Below are positions 1 through 7,319 of a stretch of 37,021 nucleotides of DNA, one piece after another. How positions within the stretch are numbered: position 1 is the first letter of the stretch; every line of letters starts with the position of its first letter. The notes beneath the pieces are model-generated. The model was not told where the DNA came from, ran no database searches, and worked only from the letters and a program-made list of their open reading frames with translations. The translations under genes were made by a program, and so were the position numbers. The stretch lies in the IMG/VR virus record IMGVR_UViG_3300043397_000019, positions 1 through 37,021 of that record. One strand, 5' to 3'. Source of the stretch: a virus.

Positions 1-302
1 TGTTGAAGCGCTGGCGGTTGGCAACCAGTGCGTATGGCATGGCCATCACATCGTCAGGGTTGTTGATGCGCTTGAGGTCGCGCTTGCTGGTCATGGCGAT
101 GCGCTGCACCTGCGGGCTTGGCTCCACACCAAACTCAGGGGCAATCTCCATTGCCAGGTTGTACGTGAACGCACGCAGGTAGCCTGGTGGGAAGTACAAA
201 TTGGTGGCAAGATCAGCCGGTTGATTCAATTCTTCAATCGACACAAAATGCCATTCCAAGTCCTGTGTGGGACGTGGGTAAATGAACATCTCGGCGTTGG
301 GA
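1..302. repeat. Left copy of imperfect terminal overlap
   Basis: This stretch matches 36720-37021 base for base except at 8 positions: 128, 137, 182 and the block 199-203. That is 294 of 302 identical. Both copies read as the same reading frame of the gp4-like gene, and three of the changes are silent. Only the 199-203 block changes a residue (Asn here, Pro in the right copy). True phage direct terminal repeats are normally identical, so I read this as closure of a circular or circularly permuted genome assembled from two strain variants. Confidence 0.85.
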
Positions 303-694
303 TACGTCATGTTGACGAAGATCACCTGCGGGTAGGTAGACGTCACGGTCTTGACCGCGATGCCGTCATACTGCTGCTGGTTGATGAACTTGATGCCGTA
401 CGACACGCCGTTGGGCGCTTTGAAGTACGTGGCGTCGTCAAACAAAACGGGGCGATTGCCCACGAAGTCGCCCGAGGGGCCAAGGGTGCGGCTGATAAGA
501 CCAGACGGCCAGGTGAACACCTGGTCCTGAGTGGAGAACACTGACAAACGCTCGATGTTCCACGACTCGATCATCTGGTTCAACGCCGTCAAGGCGTCTT
601 GAGACATTGAGGCAGACGGCGTTTCACCTTCGGCAAGAATGCCAAGCAAGCGGAATGCTCGATTGATTTGATCGCCAGCGGTGTACGTTGCCAT
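1..694 (-). CDS. P22 gp4-like head-completion / portal accessory protein (3' end at other edge)
   Basis: The reading frame starts at ATG 694, behind a good ribosome site (GGAGT, 7 nt upstream), and runs off the left edge. Across the terminal overlap it continues to a TGA at 36700-36702, giving about 237 residues. In P22, gp4 seals the portal after DNA packaging and carries gp10. The N-terminal half (residues about 1-60) has the Ala/Leu-rich helices and the 'NQMIESW' type segment typical of this head-tail adaptor family. The gp10-like gene follows at once with an ATGA overlap, as in P22-type tail modules. It is longer than P22 gp4 (about 166 residues). The family call comes from remembered similarity and from position. 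Confidence 0.7.
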   Translation of the reverse strand, partial: MATYTAGDQINRAFRLLGILAEGETPSASMSQDALTALNQMIESWNIERLSVFSTQDQVFTWPSGLISRTLGPSGDFVGNRPVLFDDATYFKAPNGVSYGIKFINQQQYDGIAVKTVTSTYPQVIFVNMTYPNAEMFIYPRPTQDLEWHFVSIEELNQPADLATNLYFPPGYLRAFTYNLAMEIAPEFGVEPSPQVQRIAMTSKRDLKRINNPDDVMAMPYALVANRQRFN

Positions 695-696
695 GC

Positions 697-891
697 TCAG
701 ACTCCTTCAGATTCAGCTTCAGCTTTGCGCGTGTATTTGCGCTTCACAACGAGTGTGTTGGCCGCTTCTTCGGGAGCCGAAGGCGTGTCTGGATTGTAGC
801 GTGTCCAGCCGTTTCTTTCATCAGCTTCAGCTTCGAGATCCATCGTTGCCACTTTGGCACCGTGAACTGGATGTGTGAGGTAAATGACCAT
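697..891 (-). CDS. Small virion-module protein, unknown function
   Basis: Sixty-four residues, ending 2 nt before the gp4-like start codon. The N-terminal half reads like a short beta unit (MVIYLTHPVHGAKVATM). The middle is acidic, with a 'NGWTRY' motif, and the C-terminus is a Lys/Arg patch followed by an acidic tail. Short proteins of this style sit between coat and connector genes in many tailed phages, but I cannot name a function. The ATG lies only about 5 nt beyond the U-tract of the terminator-like hairpin at 897-919 and has no clear Shine-Dalgarno sequence. Translation may depend on read-through and coupling, or the true start could be internal. Confidence 0.6.
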   Translation of the reverse strand: MVIYLTHPVHGAKVATMDLEAEADERNGWTRYNPDTPSAPEEAANTLVVKRKYTRKAEAESEGV

Positions 892-896
892 AGTTT

Positions 897-919
897 AAAA
901 AGGCCCCCGAAGGGGCCTT
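897..919 (-). terminator. UUCG-tetraloop terminator or attenuator
   Basis: Read on the minus strand, AAGGCCCC pairs with GGGGCCTT around a UUCG loop, followed by a short U-tract (TTTTT) running into the next start codon. This is a near-perfect intrinsic terminator between the genes at 924-1331 and 697-891. Because the connector genes downstream must still be expressed, partial termination (attenuation) is likely. Confidence 0.8.
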
Positions 920-923
920 CCTT

Positions 924-1331
924 TTACACTGCGCAGTGAATAATTGCGAAGTTGATGACAACAGCTTCAGACAGCGTGCCGCCTGAAATGTTTCGCAAGG
1001 TGATGCTGACACTACCTGTATCCAAGGAGTTGGCAAACACGTTGTAAGAACCAGCCGTGGCTTGACCACCAGAGATGGTCAAAATCACGCAATCGTTTGC
1101 GCTGATCAAGTTGTTGTTCAAAGTAAACGTGGCGTTAGTGGCAGTAGCCAAAGACGCATTGTTCATTGTGATTCGACCAGCCGACTTGTTCAGCGTAACC
1201 GCTGTTGACTTGTTGGTAGCCTGAGTCACAGTACCTTGAGCAGCAGAAGCGTAACCGATCTCCTCAGTTGCGTACATCGTGCTGAACTCGGGGTCCAGAT
1301 ATGCAACGCCAGTAGCTTTGGTATTTGACAT
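924..1331 (-). CDS. Small beta-rich virion protein, possible head decoration
   Basis: The product has 135 residues rich in Thr, Ser, Asn and Ala, with alternating beta-type segments and no membrane segment or signal peptide. It is preceded by a Shine-Dalgarno sequence (AAGGAAC) right behind the hairpin at 1343-1366 and followed by the hairpin at 897-919. Its place, two genes after coat and before the connector genes, suggests a capsid-associated or decoration protein made in amounts set by the flanking hairpins. I do not recognise the family, so the role is inferred only from position and composition. Start ATG 1331 is well supported. Confidence 0.6.
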   Translation of the reverse strand: MSNTKATGVAYLDPEFSTMYATEEIGYASAAQGTVTQATNKSTAVTLNKSAGRITMNNASLATATNATFTLNNNLISANDCVILTISGGQATAGSYNVFANSLDTGSVSITLRNISGGTLSEAVVINFAIIHCAV

Positions 1332-1342
1332 GATTGTTCCTT

Positions 1343-1366
1343 AAAAAAGGCCCCCGAAGGGGCCTT
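1343..1366 (-). terminator. UUCG-tetraloop terminator or attenuator
   Basis: On the minus strand, AAGGCCCC-UUCG-GGGGCCTT is followed by TTTTAA, and the ribosome site of the next gene (GGAAC) begins immediately after. The 20-base stem-loop is identical to the one at 900-919, so the same element is used twice, once before each of two consecutive genes. Confidence 0.85.
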
Positions 1367-1371
1367 CAGGT

Positions 1372-1782
1372 TTAGGCCAAGCGGTACAAGGTCCAAGTAC
1401 CGTCGCCGGTTTTACGGGCGCGGAAAGCACCAGTAGTACCTGCGGTGGCAGCAATCGTGGCCAAGCCAACGATGGTCCAACCAGTGCCAGCGGTCATGGT
1501 GATGACGCCAGAGCTGGAACCGTCCACGTTGGTCACGCTGAAGTCGAACGAGCTGTTGACTTTGGCGCTGGACACCACTGCATCCAGGCTAGAGCCGGAG
1601 GGCAGAGTGTAAGCAGCAGCCGAGCTACCGGGCGAACCCAGCAGAATGCCACCAGTGATTTGAGCGACCGACAGAGTTGCAGTAGCAGTTGCGGTTTGGG
1701 GAGCGGGTTGGACGTCGAGTTGAACTTCGTTCAGGTTGCCGTCACCAACTTGGTAACCGCCTGCGCCGTTAGGGAGTGCCAT
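1372..1782 (-). CDS. Putative head-associated virion protein downstream of coat
   Basis: The product has 136 residues. It starts with a Gly-rich segment (ALPNGAGGYQVGDGN), followed by Ala/Thr/Ser/Gly-rich beta-type sequence and a C-terminal 'GAFRARKTGDGTWTLYRLA' end. This looks like a small trimeric or decoration-type structural protein, a type often found right after the coat gene. It has a strong ribosome site (AAAGGAAA) nearly identical to the coat leader, implying high expression. UUCG hairpins lie on both sides. No specific family is recognised; 'decoration' is inferred from position. Confidence 0.6.
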   Translation of the reverse strand: MALPNGAGGYQVGDGNLNEVQLDVQPAPQTATATATLSVAQITGGILLGSPGSSAAAYTLPSGSSLDAVVSSAKVNSSFDFSVTNVDGSSSGVITMTAGTGWTIVGLATIAATAGTTGAFRARKTGDGTWTLYRLA

Positions 1783-1810
1783 GATAATTTCCTTTCAAAA
1801 TTGAGATGCG

Positions 1811-1831
1811 AGAAAGGGGACCGAAGTCCCC
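1811..1831 (-). terminator. UUCG-tetraloop hairpin after coat gene
   Basis: On the minus strand, GGGGAC-UUCG-GUCCCC begins 8 nt after the coat stop codon, followed by a weak U-tract (TTTCT). It may act as a leaky terminator or as a 3' stabiliser of coat mRNA. It is the third such cUUCGg hairpin in the head module. Confidence 0.7.
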
Positions 1832-1839
1832 GTTTCAGT

Positions 1840-3048
1840 TTAGCCCCACAGACGAACGCCCATTTGAGGACGGATCGTGCTGTAGCCGTACAGAACGTCG
1901 ATACGGCAAGGCAGGCGGTCGTTGTTGATGTCGTACTGGCGCACAACACGCAGGCTGATGCCATTGTGAACAGCGCGTGCGGCCATGTCAACGCCCTGGG
2001 GCAGCAACAGGTCGGCAGTAGCGAAGGTGATGGCATCCTTGTGGTACACCAAGTTTTGGGCGTACTGGGTAGATGCAGCGCCGTAGAACACGACTGCTTT
2101 GCCGGAGGCAGGCAGGCTGTCCACAGTAGCCAGAGCGTTGTTGGCCGAGTAGATCGGGGCAACAGTGATGCTGCCAGCGCCAGAGCCGTTCAGGGTCACG
2201 TCAGCGGTGGCCACGAACTGGAACAGCGAACCGGTAGATTCACGGGTCTGGGGGTTCACAGCGTAGCAGTCAGCCACGGTGAACACGTCGCCTTGCTTCA
2301 CGGTAGCGTTGGCACCTGCGCCGGTGATGGCGATGGTGGTAGCGCCTTCGGAAGTCACGGCAGCCGACAGGGTACCGCCGGTGGCAGTGCGCGAACCAGT
2401 GGTGAACTGTTTGATCGACTGAGACATGTTGATCTCGTCAAAGCCCAGCACGCCAGTGCCCATCATGCCGTTCTTGAACTGCTTGCTGATGGTGTCGGTG
2501 GGGTTGAACAGACCTTTCATGCCTTCGACCAGACCGGCGTTGGCAGCAGGGTTCACGGTGGCGTAACGTGGGGACATCACGGCAGCGTTTTCGTTCAGCT
2601 TCTGCTGGGCTTGGAGCAGCACCAAAGAAGTCGAAGGAGTGGTGCCAGGAGTACCGACGGAGTTGCCGATGCCCTTATAGGCGTTGGCCACGTCAGCGTC
2701 GATGCTGGAGGCCAGCTGGCTGATACGAGGCTTCAGAACACGCTCTGCGAAGTCGTCCAATTGCATGGTCAATTCAGCAGATGTGAAGTTGACGCCGATG
2801 TGCTTTTGGCTGGCCACGGTCAGGGTTGTGTACTGTTCGTTGTCGTCCTGGACTTGCAGGGCGGCACCGTCAGTCACCAGAGCGCGGTCGGGCAGGCGGA
2901 TACGCAGGGTCGAACCGATCTTGGCACCTTCAACAGCGAAGCTGTCGTCGTACTGGCGGTTCACGTTGCGAGTGAGGACCAAGTTGTTTTCAAGGATCTC
3001 CAAACTCTTTCTTGTGATCATGTCGATCGTGAGAATACTGTTGCTCAT
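1840..3048 (-). CDS. Major coat (capsid) protein, P22 gp5-like
   Basis: This 402-residue protein is the HK97-fold shell subunit; P22 gp5 has 430. Several features fit the P22 coat family. The N-terminus is helical ('MITRKSLEILENNLVLTRNVNR'), then comes a segment on strands and loops (about residues 45-80), and a long-helix region (about 95-125) has 'LKPRISQLASSIDADV'. A Thr/Gly/Ala-rich insertion at about residues 225-305 could be the counterpart of the P22 I-domain. The C-terminal 'DINNDRLPCRIDVLYG' segment resembles the family's end. It lies downstream of the scaffold gene, with an HNH gene wedged between them. The leader has a strong AAAGGAAA ribosome site. Capsid role is firm, subfamily fairly firm. 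Confidence 0.88.
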   Translation of the reverse strand: MSNSILTIDMITRKSLEILENNLVLTRNVNRQYDDSFAVEGAKIGSTLRIRLPDRALVTDGAALQVQDDNEQYTTLTVASQKHIGVNFTSAELTMQLDDFAERVLKPRISQLASSIDADVANAYKGIGNSVGTPGTTPSTSLVLLQAQQKLNENAAVMSPRYATVNPAANAGLVEGMKGLFNPTDTISKQFKNGMMGTGVLGFDEINMSQSIKQFTTGSRTATGGTLSAAVTSEGATTIAITGAGANATVKQGDVFTVADCYAVNPQTRESTGSLFQFVATADVTLNGSGAGSITVAPIYSANNALATVDSLPASGKAVVFYGAASTQYAQNLVYHKDAITFATADLLLPQGVDMAARAVHNGISLRVVRQYDINNDRLPCRIDVLYGYSTIRPQMGVRLWG

Positions 3049-3067
3049 TTCAATTTCCTTTCAAAGT

Positions 3068-3583
3068 TCAAACAGATTGGTGAGGACAAACGCCGCCGTT
3101 CTTATGTTTTCCCGTGTTGCAGTTCATACAGAGAACTTGGTAACCTGGAGGAAATCCAGATTTCCTAAGCCACTGGTAAAAACCAATACCAGAACCTGCG
3201 TACAGACCTGATCTTCGTTCCTCAGCGCCGTTGTTGTCAATATGATCTATCGAAAGAAACATTGGTTCAATTTCACCGCAACAGTTGCATTTGTATCCGC
3301 CATAGGCTTCAAACACTTGTTCCCTGCACCGGTCTTGACTACGTTTGGTTTTTGCAGATTCGGCGGCTCGCATTGCGGCAACTTCTTCTGGTGTTCCATT
3401 TGCAATCTTCCGGTTACGGTGTTCGCGTTTATGCTCCCGGTCTTTCTCCCGATTTGCTTCACGCCAATCCCGCATACGCTGATTGAACTTTTCCCGGTTT
3501 CGTTCTCTATATCTGGCTGCCGCTTCCCTGTTGCGTTGCCGCTTCAGTTCTTCAGCCGTCAAATTTAAATTGTCACTCTCCAT
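3068..3583 (-). CDS. HNH homing endonuclease inserted between scaffold and coat genes
   Basis: The 171-residue protein has a very basic, Arg/Glu-rich helical N-terminal half (residues about 1-85), probably for DNA contact. A C-terminal HNH zinc-type nuclease follows: CNCCG, then 'LSIDHIDNNG' carrying the catalytic His, then 'VLCMNCNTGK' and a final Cys-Pro-His. The two Cys pairs should hold a structural zinc. Free-standing HNH genes in phages are usually selfish homing elements. Its place inside the tightly packed scaffold-coat pair, which P22-type phages normally keep adjacent, fits insertion. It has its own Shine-Dalgarno (AGGAG) and a small GGGTA/TACCC hairpin upstream at 3601-3617. Confidence 0.85.
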   Translation of the reverse strand: MESDNLNLTAEELKRQRNREAAARYRERNREKFNQRMRDWREANREKDREHKREHRNRKIANGTPEEVAAMRAAESAKTKRSQDRCREQVFEAYGGYKCNCCGEIEPMFLSIDHIDNNGAEERRSGLYAGSGIGFYQWLRKSGFPPGYQVLCMNCNTGKHKNGGVCPHQSV

Positions 3584-3631
3584 TGTGGTTCTCCTGATTT
3601 CGGGTAATCATTGTACCCAATTTCAGGAGAG

Positions 3632-4423
3632 TTAGCGGTTCATCTGCGCTTGCAGTTTCTTAATCTGACGGGCACGTTCAGCTTCAATCCACTGCGAATC
3701 TGTCATGGTCTTGATAGACCGAGGATCCGTAGTGTCAAGTGCTGGCGCTCCAGTGGAGCGTGCCGCAACAGGCTTAATCGGTGCAGGTGCGGATGTGGTA
3801 CGTTTTGTGGGAGGTTCAGCTGCCAATTTGGCTTCGATCTTCCCGATTTCCTTTGCCTGTGCGAGTGGCGACATGCGTGAGATACGTTCCGCATCTTTGG
3901 GGTTGGAGCCGAGGTAGTAAGCCAACTCGGGGCCAATCTCCGAAGACTGGATCGTTTCGGCCATCACGGTGGTGATTGGAAGCTTGGGGTTGTAGGCGAC
4001 TTGCTCGAAGTCATCGTACTTGTCCCGTGCTGCGTCTTCACGTTCCTGATAGCTCTCGAGAATTTGCGATTGCTGTCGGGCTGCTTCACGCTTGGCAAGC
4101 AGTTCTTCGGCTTTCTGAAGAGCCAGTGCTTCCGCATAGGCTTCAGGGCTTTCAAACTGGTCAGCGCTGGCTGCCGTAGGAGCTTTCAACACCTGCTGTT
4201 CGACCTTGCGTTGCGCTTGTTCTCGTTCCCACTTACGTTGCTCTCTTGCGAGGCGCTTGCCGATCATCGCATCGATTTCAGCCTGGGAGTATTTCTTCTC
4301 CTCGACCGTTTCGGGTTGACTCTCGACGACTTCCGGCGCGTTTTCAGCATTCTCAGGAGTGGCCGTCACTTCTGGTGCAGGCGCGGAGTCTACTTCCGCT
4401 AAGGCTTGGACTTCTTCAGTCAT
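3632..4423 (-). CDS. Capsid scaffolding protein
   Basis: The 263-residue protein is highly charged and helical. It has an acidic Pro/Glu/Ala-rich N-terminus (about 1-45), a long predicted coiled coil (about 50-140, rich in Glu, Lys, Arg, Gln and Ala), and a basic C-terminal helix pair ('SQWIEAERARQIKKLQAQMNR'). This matches tailed-phage scaffolding proteins, which fill the procapsid and bind coat through a positively charged C-terminal helix-turn-helix; P22 gp8 is 303 residues. It lies just upstream of coat, apart from an inserted HNH gene. A sigma70-like promoter (4474-4500) precedes it, allowing extra expression of scaffold and coat. Confidence 0.82.
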   Translation of the reverse strand: MTEEVQALAEVDSAPAPEVTATPENAENAPEVVESQPETVEEKKYSQAEIDAMIGKRLAREQRKWEREQAQRKVEQQVLKAPTAASADQFESPEAYAEALALQKAEELLAKREAARQQSQILESYQEREDAARDKYDDFEQVAYNPKLPITTVMAETIQSSEIGPELAYYLGSNPKDAERISRMSPLAQAKEIGKIEAKLAAEPPTKRTTSAPAPIKPVAARSTGAPALDTTDPRSIKTMTDSQWIEAERARQIKKLQAQMNR

Positions 4424-4473
4424 TTAAATGAACCTTTCGATTCCCCGGTCTACTGGGCCGGTACAGTTCTCAG

Positions 4474-4500
4474 ATTATGCGCTAAGAAAGCGCTTGTCAA
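4474..4500 (-). promoter_or_regulatory. Sigma70-like promoter for scaffold-coat genes, with dyad in the spacer
   Basis: On the minus strand, a perfect -35 TTGACA (4495-4500) and CATAAT (4474-4479) are 15 bp apart. The spacer contains the inverted repeat GCGCT-TTCTT-AGCGC. Transcription would start about 45 nt before the scaffold gene's start codon. The 15-bp spacing is short, so the dyad may be an operator or may need an activator. It sits in the only sizeable gap between the tail-fibre genes and the head genes. Confidence 0.6.
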
Positions 4501-4502
4501 GA

Positions 4503-5099
4503 TTATGTAATCGAAACACTAGCCAAAGAGAATCCTTTGACCAGCGCAGAAATTCTTACAGCACCGGTTGATGCGTTGGTGTAAGTGATGCGAATCGTGC
4601 GAGCAGCGGGACGAGACACCACAAAATTACCAGTGGCTACGGAAAAACTACCCGCAGAGCCATTGAACATTTCAGCGATAGTTGCAGTGCCACCGCCTGT
4701 GGAGTTGTTCACTGTGATGTACTGGTATTTGTAATGACCTTGAAGCGTCTGAGGTGAGCCATTCCACGCAACAATCAAGTCAACTTCAGCTACGCCAGCG
4801 GAAAAACCGTTACCTGAGGCATCGTTGACAACAATGTCAATAACCGCAGTTCCGCTTGCAGCAATGCTTGCTTTTGTCAATTTATCAAAGATTGCGTACT
4901 GGCTAGGGTTGACAAGGCTGAGTGTGCCAAACAAACCCTTGCCTGTTGCGGACAAATTTGCAGCAGCGACATCTCGTCCTGCGGTCAAATTGTCAACAGA
5001 TACTTGTTTGTTCGTACCGCTTTGAACAATCGGCAAAATTTCGGTTCCGGCAAGCGGAGTGGTTGCGCCAGTCAGTTGTGAAATTTTAAGATTGGCCAT
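4503..5099 (-). CDS. Fibre-like structural protein downstream of tailspike
   Basis: The product has 198 residues. Its N-terminus 'ANLKISQLTGATTPLAGTEILPIVQ' matches a motif commonly seen at the start of phage fibre and neck-appendage proteins. The rest is Ser/Thr/Gly/Asn-rich and beta-type, ending in a compact domain ('RTIRITYTNASTGAVRISALVKGF') reminiscent of trimeric fibre tips. The region is visibly richer in A+T than the portal and terminase genes, as is the adjacent tailspike gene, which fits exchange of a host-range cassette. A receptor-binding or adaptor role is inferred. Confidence 0.6.
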   Translation of the reverse strand: MANLKISQLTGATTPLAGTEILPIVQSGTNKQVSVDNLTAGRDVAAANLSATGKGLFGTLSLVNPSQYAIFDKLTKASIAASGTAVIDIVVNDASGNGFSAGVAEVDLIVAWNGSPQTLQGHYKYQYITVNNSTGGGTATIAEMFNGSAGSFSVATGNFVVSRPAARTIRITYTNASTGAVRISALVKGFSLASVSIT

Positions 5100-5108
5100 T
5101 TCAAATCT

Positions 5109-7034
5109 TTATGCGATTGTAATGTTGCTCAAATCAATAATCTTAGGATCGGTGGATAAAATCTCAATCCAAATGATTGGATTTACCAACGCTGTTGTCA
5201 AATTGATTTGCAAATTCATGCCAGAAGATGTAACGGATGTAATGTTATTTGAGTTCCAAAATCCGATGTTCAAAAGGCTTGTTAGACTTGCAAAATTGAT
5301 AGTCGCTTCTGTGCCGCGAGCTGCCGCAAAGTTAAAATCATCTGTGACGCCAAGAATTTTGATGACGTGGCGCTCGGCGGCAGATGCTTGCGATGTAACC
5401 GGAATTGTGATGGTTGATCCAGAACCAGATAAAACGAATTGATATTTGGGCTGATTATTCCAAGCCGACCGGCAAAATTCGTAATAATTGCCGTTACCTG
5501 CAAATGGAAAAGTGTTATCACTAGGAAGCAATGTTCCCGACAGGTTGACCATAATGTTTTTACGGCCAGGTGAACCACCAGCATCGAAGTTAAAAGCAAC
5601 AATAGATGCAATAGGCTTTGTCGGAAACGACACCGGCACAACAGTGTTTGACCAATTCCATCGTCCACCATTGACTTGCAGCGAGTTAGGGCCGCTACCG
5701 GTTTGAATAGGGCCAACCGCCCAATTCGGATAAGTAGTCCATTCAGTAGTTGGCACGTACTCGGAACTCGCAAGATAAGCAGTCATTGTATTAATGACAA
5801 TGCTATTTCCTCCATCAGTTCCAAGGTTTATAACACCATTACCGTATGAGTTTTCAGTACCGCATCCATCCAAAGTGATGTCGCACTTGTTGAAATGGTA
5901 AATGCCGTAACTTGAGGCTTTGCTGCCAAACCCTACACCGTAAGGGTTCCCTGGCATTGGATAGTTCACATAGTCGGCAAAACATGCCGTCATTGAGCTG
6001 TAAACAGCGTCAGCAATCAAGAAACCGTTACCACAGTTTTCAATACCACAATTTCTAAACGCCAACGATGTTTTACCAAACACCCCAGATGTCAAAAAGT
6101 CAAATGCGGTTTCGCTGGCGTATTTCGCAATCAGTCGATCAAAAATGCAAATATACGGCTGGAAAGCGTAATAGCCTCTGCGAGTGAACTCAGTCCAAAC
6201 ATTGCTGATTGTCGTGCGAGCGCAGTCAAGCACCATGCCGTCAATAGTACCGACTTCGCCAAGAATGTAGAAGTTTTCAACAATATGGTCAAAACCACCG
6301 ACAAACATCACGCAAGTAACAGTGCGGCCACCAATTACTTCTGAATTAGTCGTTGTTCTTTTGATTTTTGCATTAAATGATTGTGAGCCGTAAAGATGAC
6401 GGCCGTCTTCTCTGTTGTCTGTGAGCGCAATTGCTCTGGAAACCAAATACCCACCAGGGGGGAAATAAACAGCAGAAGAAGCATTAATAGCCGCTTCAAT
6501 CGCATTGATAGTGTCCAGCGTGTACGTTTCAGCCTGCACGTCTGCAATTTGTTCGGCAGTCATAAAATCAAAAACGCTGACCATATCTCGCATTTTGTCT
6601 TGCGCTGACCGAGCAACTGCGTAAGTACCTGCTGGTTGAAAACCAATCCAGTCGGAACCATTGTCGCTAGCAAGTGATTCAATTGTTCCAACTTGATCTT
6701 TGAACCCAATAAAAGGAATATTGCTTGCCGCAACATTGTTGATGCCGGTGATGTTGTCGTAGGTGGCAATCAACACGTCATTGCTGTCTTTAAGCACAAA
6801 CTTGTAAATTACACCATCGGTCAGCCAGATTTCCCCGCCACTGGACACACGACCTGCGGCATCAAGCACGATGGGGTTTGTGTGAGCAGTACCGCCGGAA
6901 GAACTGGTATACGTAGTCGCAGGTGTCGTCGTGCCCGCAGCGTAGGAATACAACTTGCCGCCGGACAACGGGACACCGTTGTTGGAAAAGAACTGGGCCG
7001 CAACGCCGCCCACGGGGGAGAGAAACACGGCCAT
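5109..7034 (-). CDS. Tailspike protein with P22-type head-binding N-terminus
   Basis: This 641-residue protein begins with a segment (about 1-115) resembling the P22/HK620 tailspike head-binding domain: 'VFLSPVGGVAAQFFSNNG', 'GGKLYSYAAGTTTPATTY', then 'DAAGRVSSGGEIWL' and 'YKFVLKDSNDVLIATYDNI'. The middle (about 160-480) looks like a right-handed parallel beta-helix, with an 'AINAIEAAINASSAVYFPPGGYLV'-like entry followed by repeated short Asn/Gly/Cys beta turns. The C-terminal domain (about 480-641) is Ser/Thr/Asn-rich. Such spikes bind, and often cleave or deacetylate, surface polysaccharide. Active-site residues cannot be assigned by eye. It lies in an A+T-rich patch, consistent with a transferred host-range module. 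Confidence 0.82.
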   Translation of the reverse strand: MAVFLSPVGGVAAQFFSNNGVPLSGGKLYSYAAGTTTPATTYTSSSGGTAHTNPIVLDAAGRVSSGGEIWLTDGVIYKFVLKDSNDVLIATYDNITGINNVAASNIPFIGFKDQVGTIESLASDNGSDWIGFQPAGTYAVARSAQDKMRDMVSVFDFMTAEQIADVQAETYTLDTINAIEAAINASSAVYFPPGGYLVSRAIALTDNREDGRHLYGSQSFNAKIKRTTTNSEVIGGRTVTCVMFVGGFDHIVENFYILGEVGTIDGMVLDCARTTISNVWTEFTRRGYYAFQPYICIFDRLIAKYASETAFDFLTSGVFGKTSLAFRNCGIENCGNGFLIADAVYSSMTACFADYVNYPMPGNPYGVGFGSKASSYGIYHFNKCDITLDGCGTENSYGNGVINLGTDGGNSIVINTMTAYLASSEYVPTTEWTTYPNWAVGPIQTGSGPNSLQVNGGRWNWSNTVVPVSFPTKPIASIVAFNFDAGGSPGRKNIMVNLSGTLLPSDNTFPFAGNGNYYEFCRSAWNNQPKYQFVLSGSGSTITIPVTSQASAAERHVIKILGVTDDFNFAAARGTEATINFASLTSLLNIGFWNSNNITSVTSSGMNLQINLTTALVNPIIWIEILSTDPKIIDLSNITIA

Positions 7035-7043
7035 TTCTGATCC

Positions 7044-7310
7044 TTATTCGTAGACGATAGTGTATTCGATGGTGTTGGCAATGTCGATGAACAGACCCTT
7101 GCTGAACCAGATACCTGCGGGGAAGCTGAGGTACTGAGTGCCTGCGGCCACAGTCACCGTGTTGGCGATTTTGGGGTCGCTGGTGCTGGCCGTGGCGCTG
7201 TCGTACAGGGCAAACGTGCCACTGGAGGTGCTCGAGATGAAGATGCCGTACAGCTTGCCTGCACCAACTTTGACTTGTGCGTCTGCGTTGCCTTGTTTGT
7301 AGAGGGCCAT
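7044..7310 (-). CDS. Small beta-rich structural protein, unknown
   Basis: Eighty-eight residues, beginning MALYKQGNADAQVKVGAGKLYGIFISS. It is beta-rich with Thr, Ala and Gly and ends in an acidic VYE. There is no membrane segment and no catalytic motif. It lies 9 nt upstream of the tailspike gene in the same direction, so it may be a small virion or spike-associated protein. Small proteins of this sort next to tail fibres occur in many environmental phages, but I cannot name a family. Confidence 0.6.
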   Translation of the reverse strand: MALYKQGNADAQVKVGAGKLYGIFISSTSSGTFALYDSATASTSDPKIANTVTVAAGTQYLSFPAGIWFSKGLFIDIANTIEYTIVYE

Positions 7311-7319
7311 GATTTGTCC

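Noticed and set aside
1660-3168. Long plus-strand open frame of 502 codons opposite the coat gene
   Set aside because: It mirrors the coat gene's codon structure, has no ribosome site and no protein-like motifs, and runs against the late operon.
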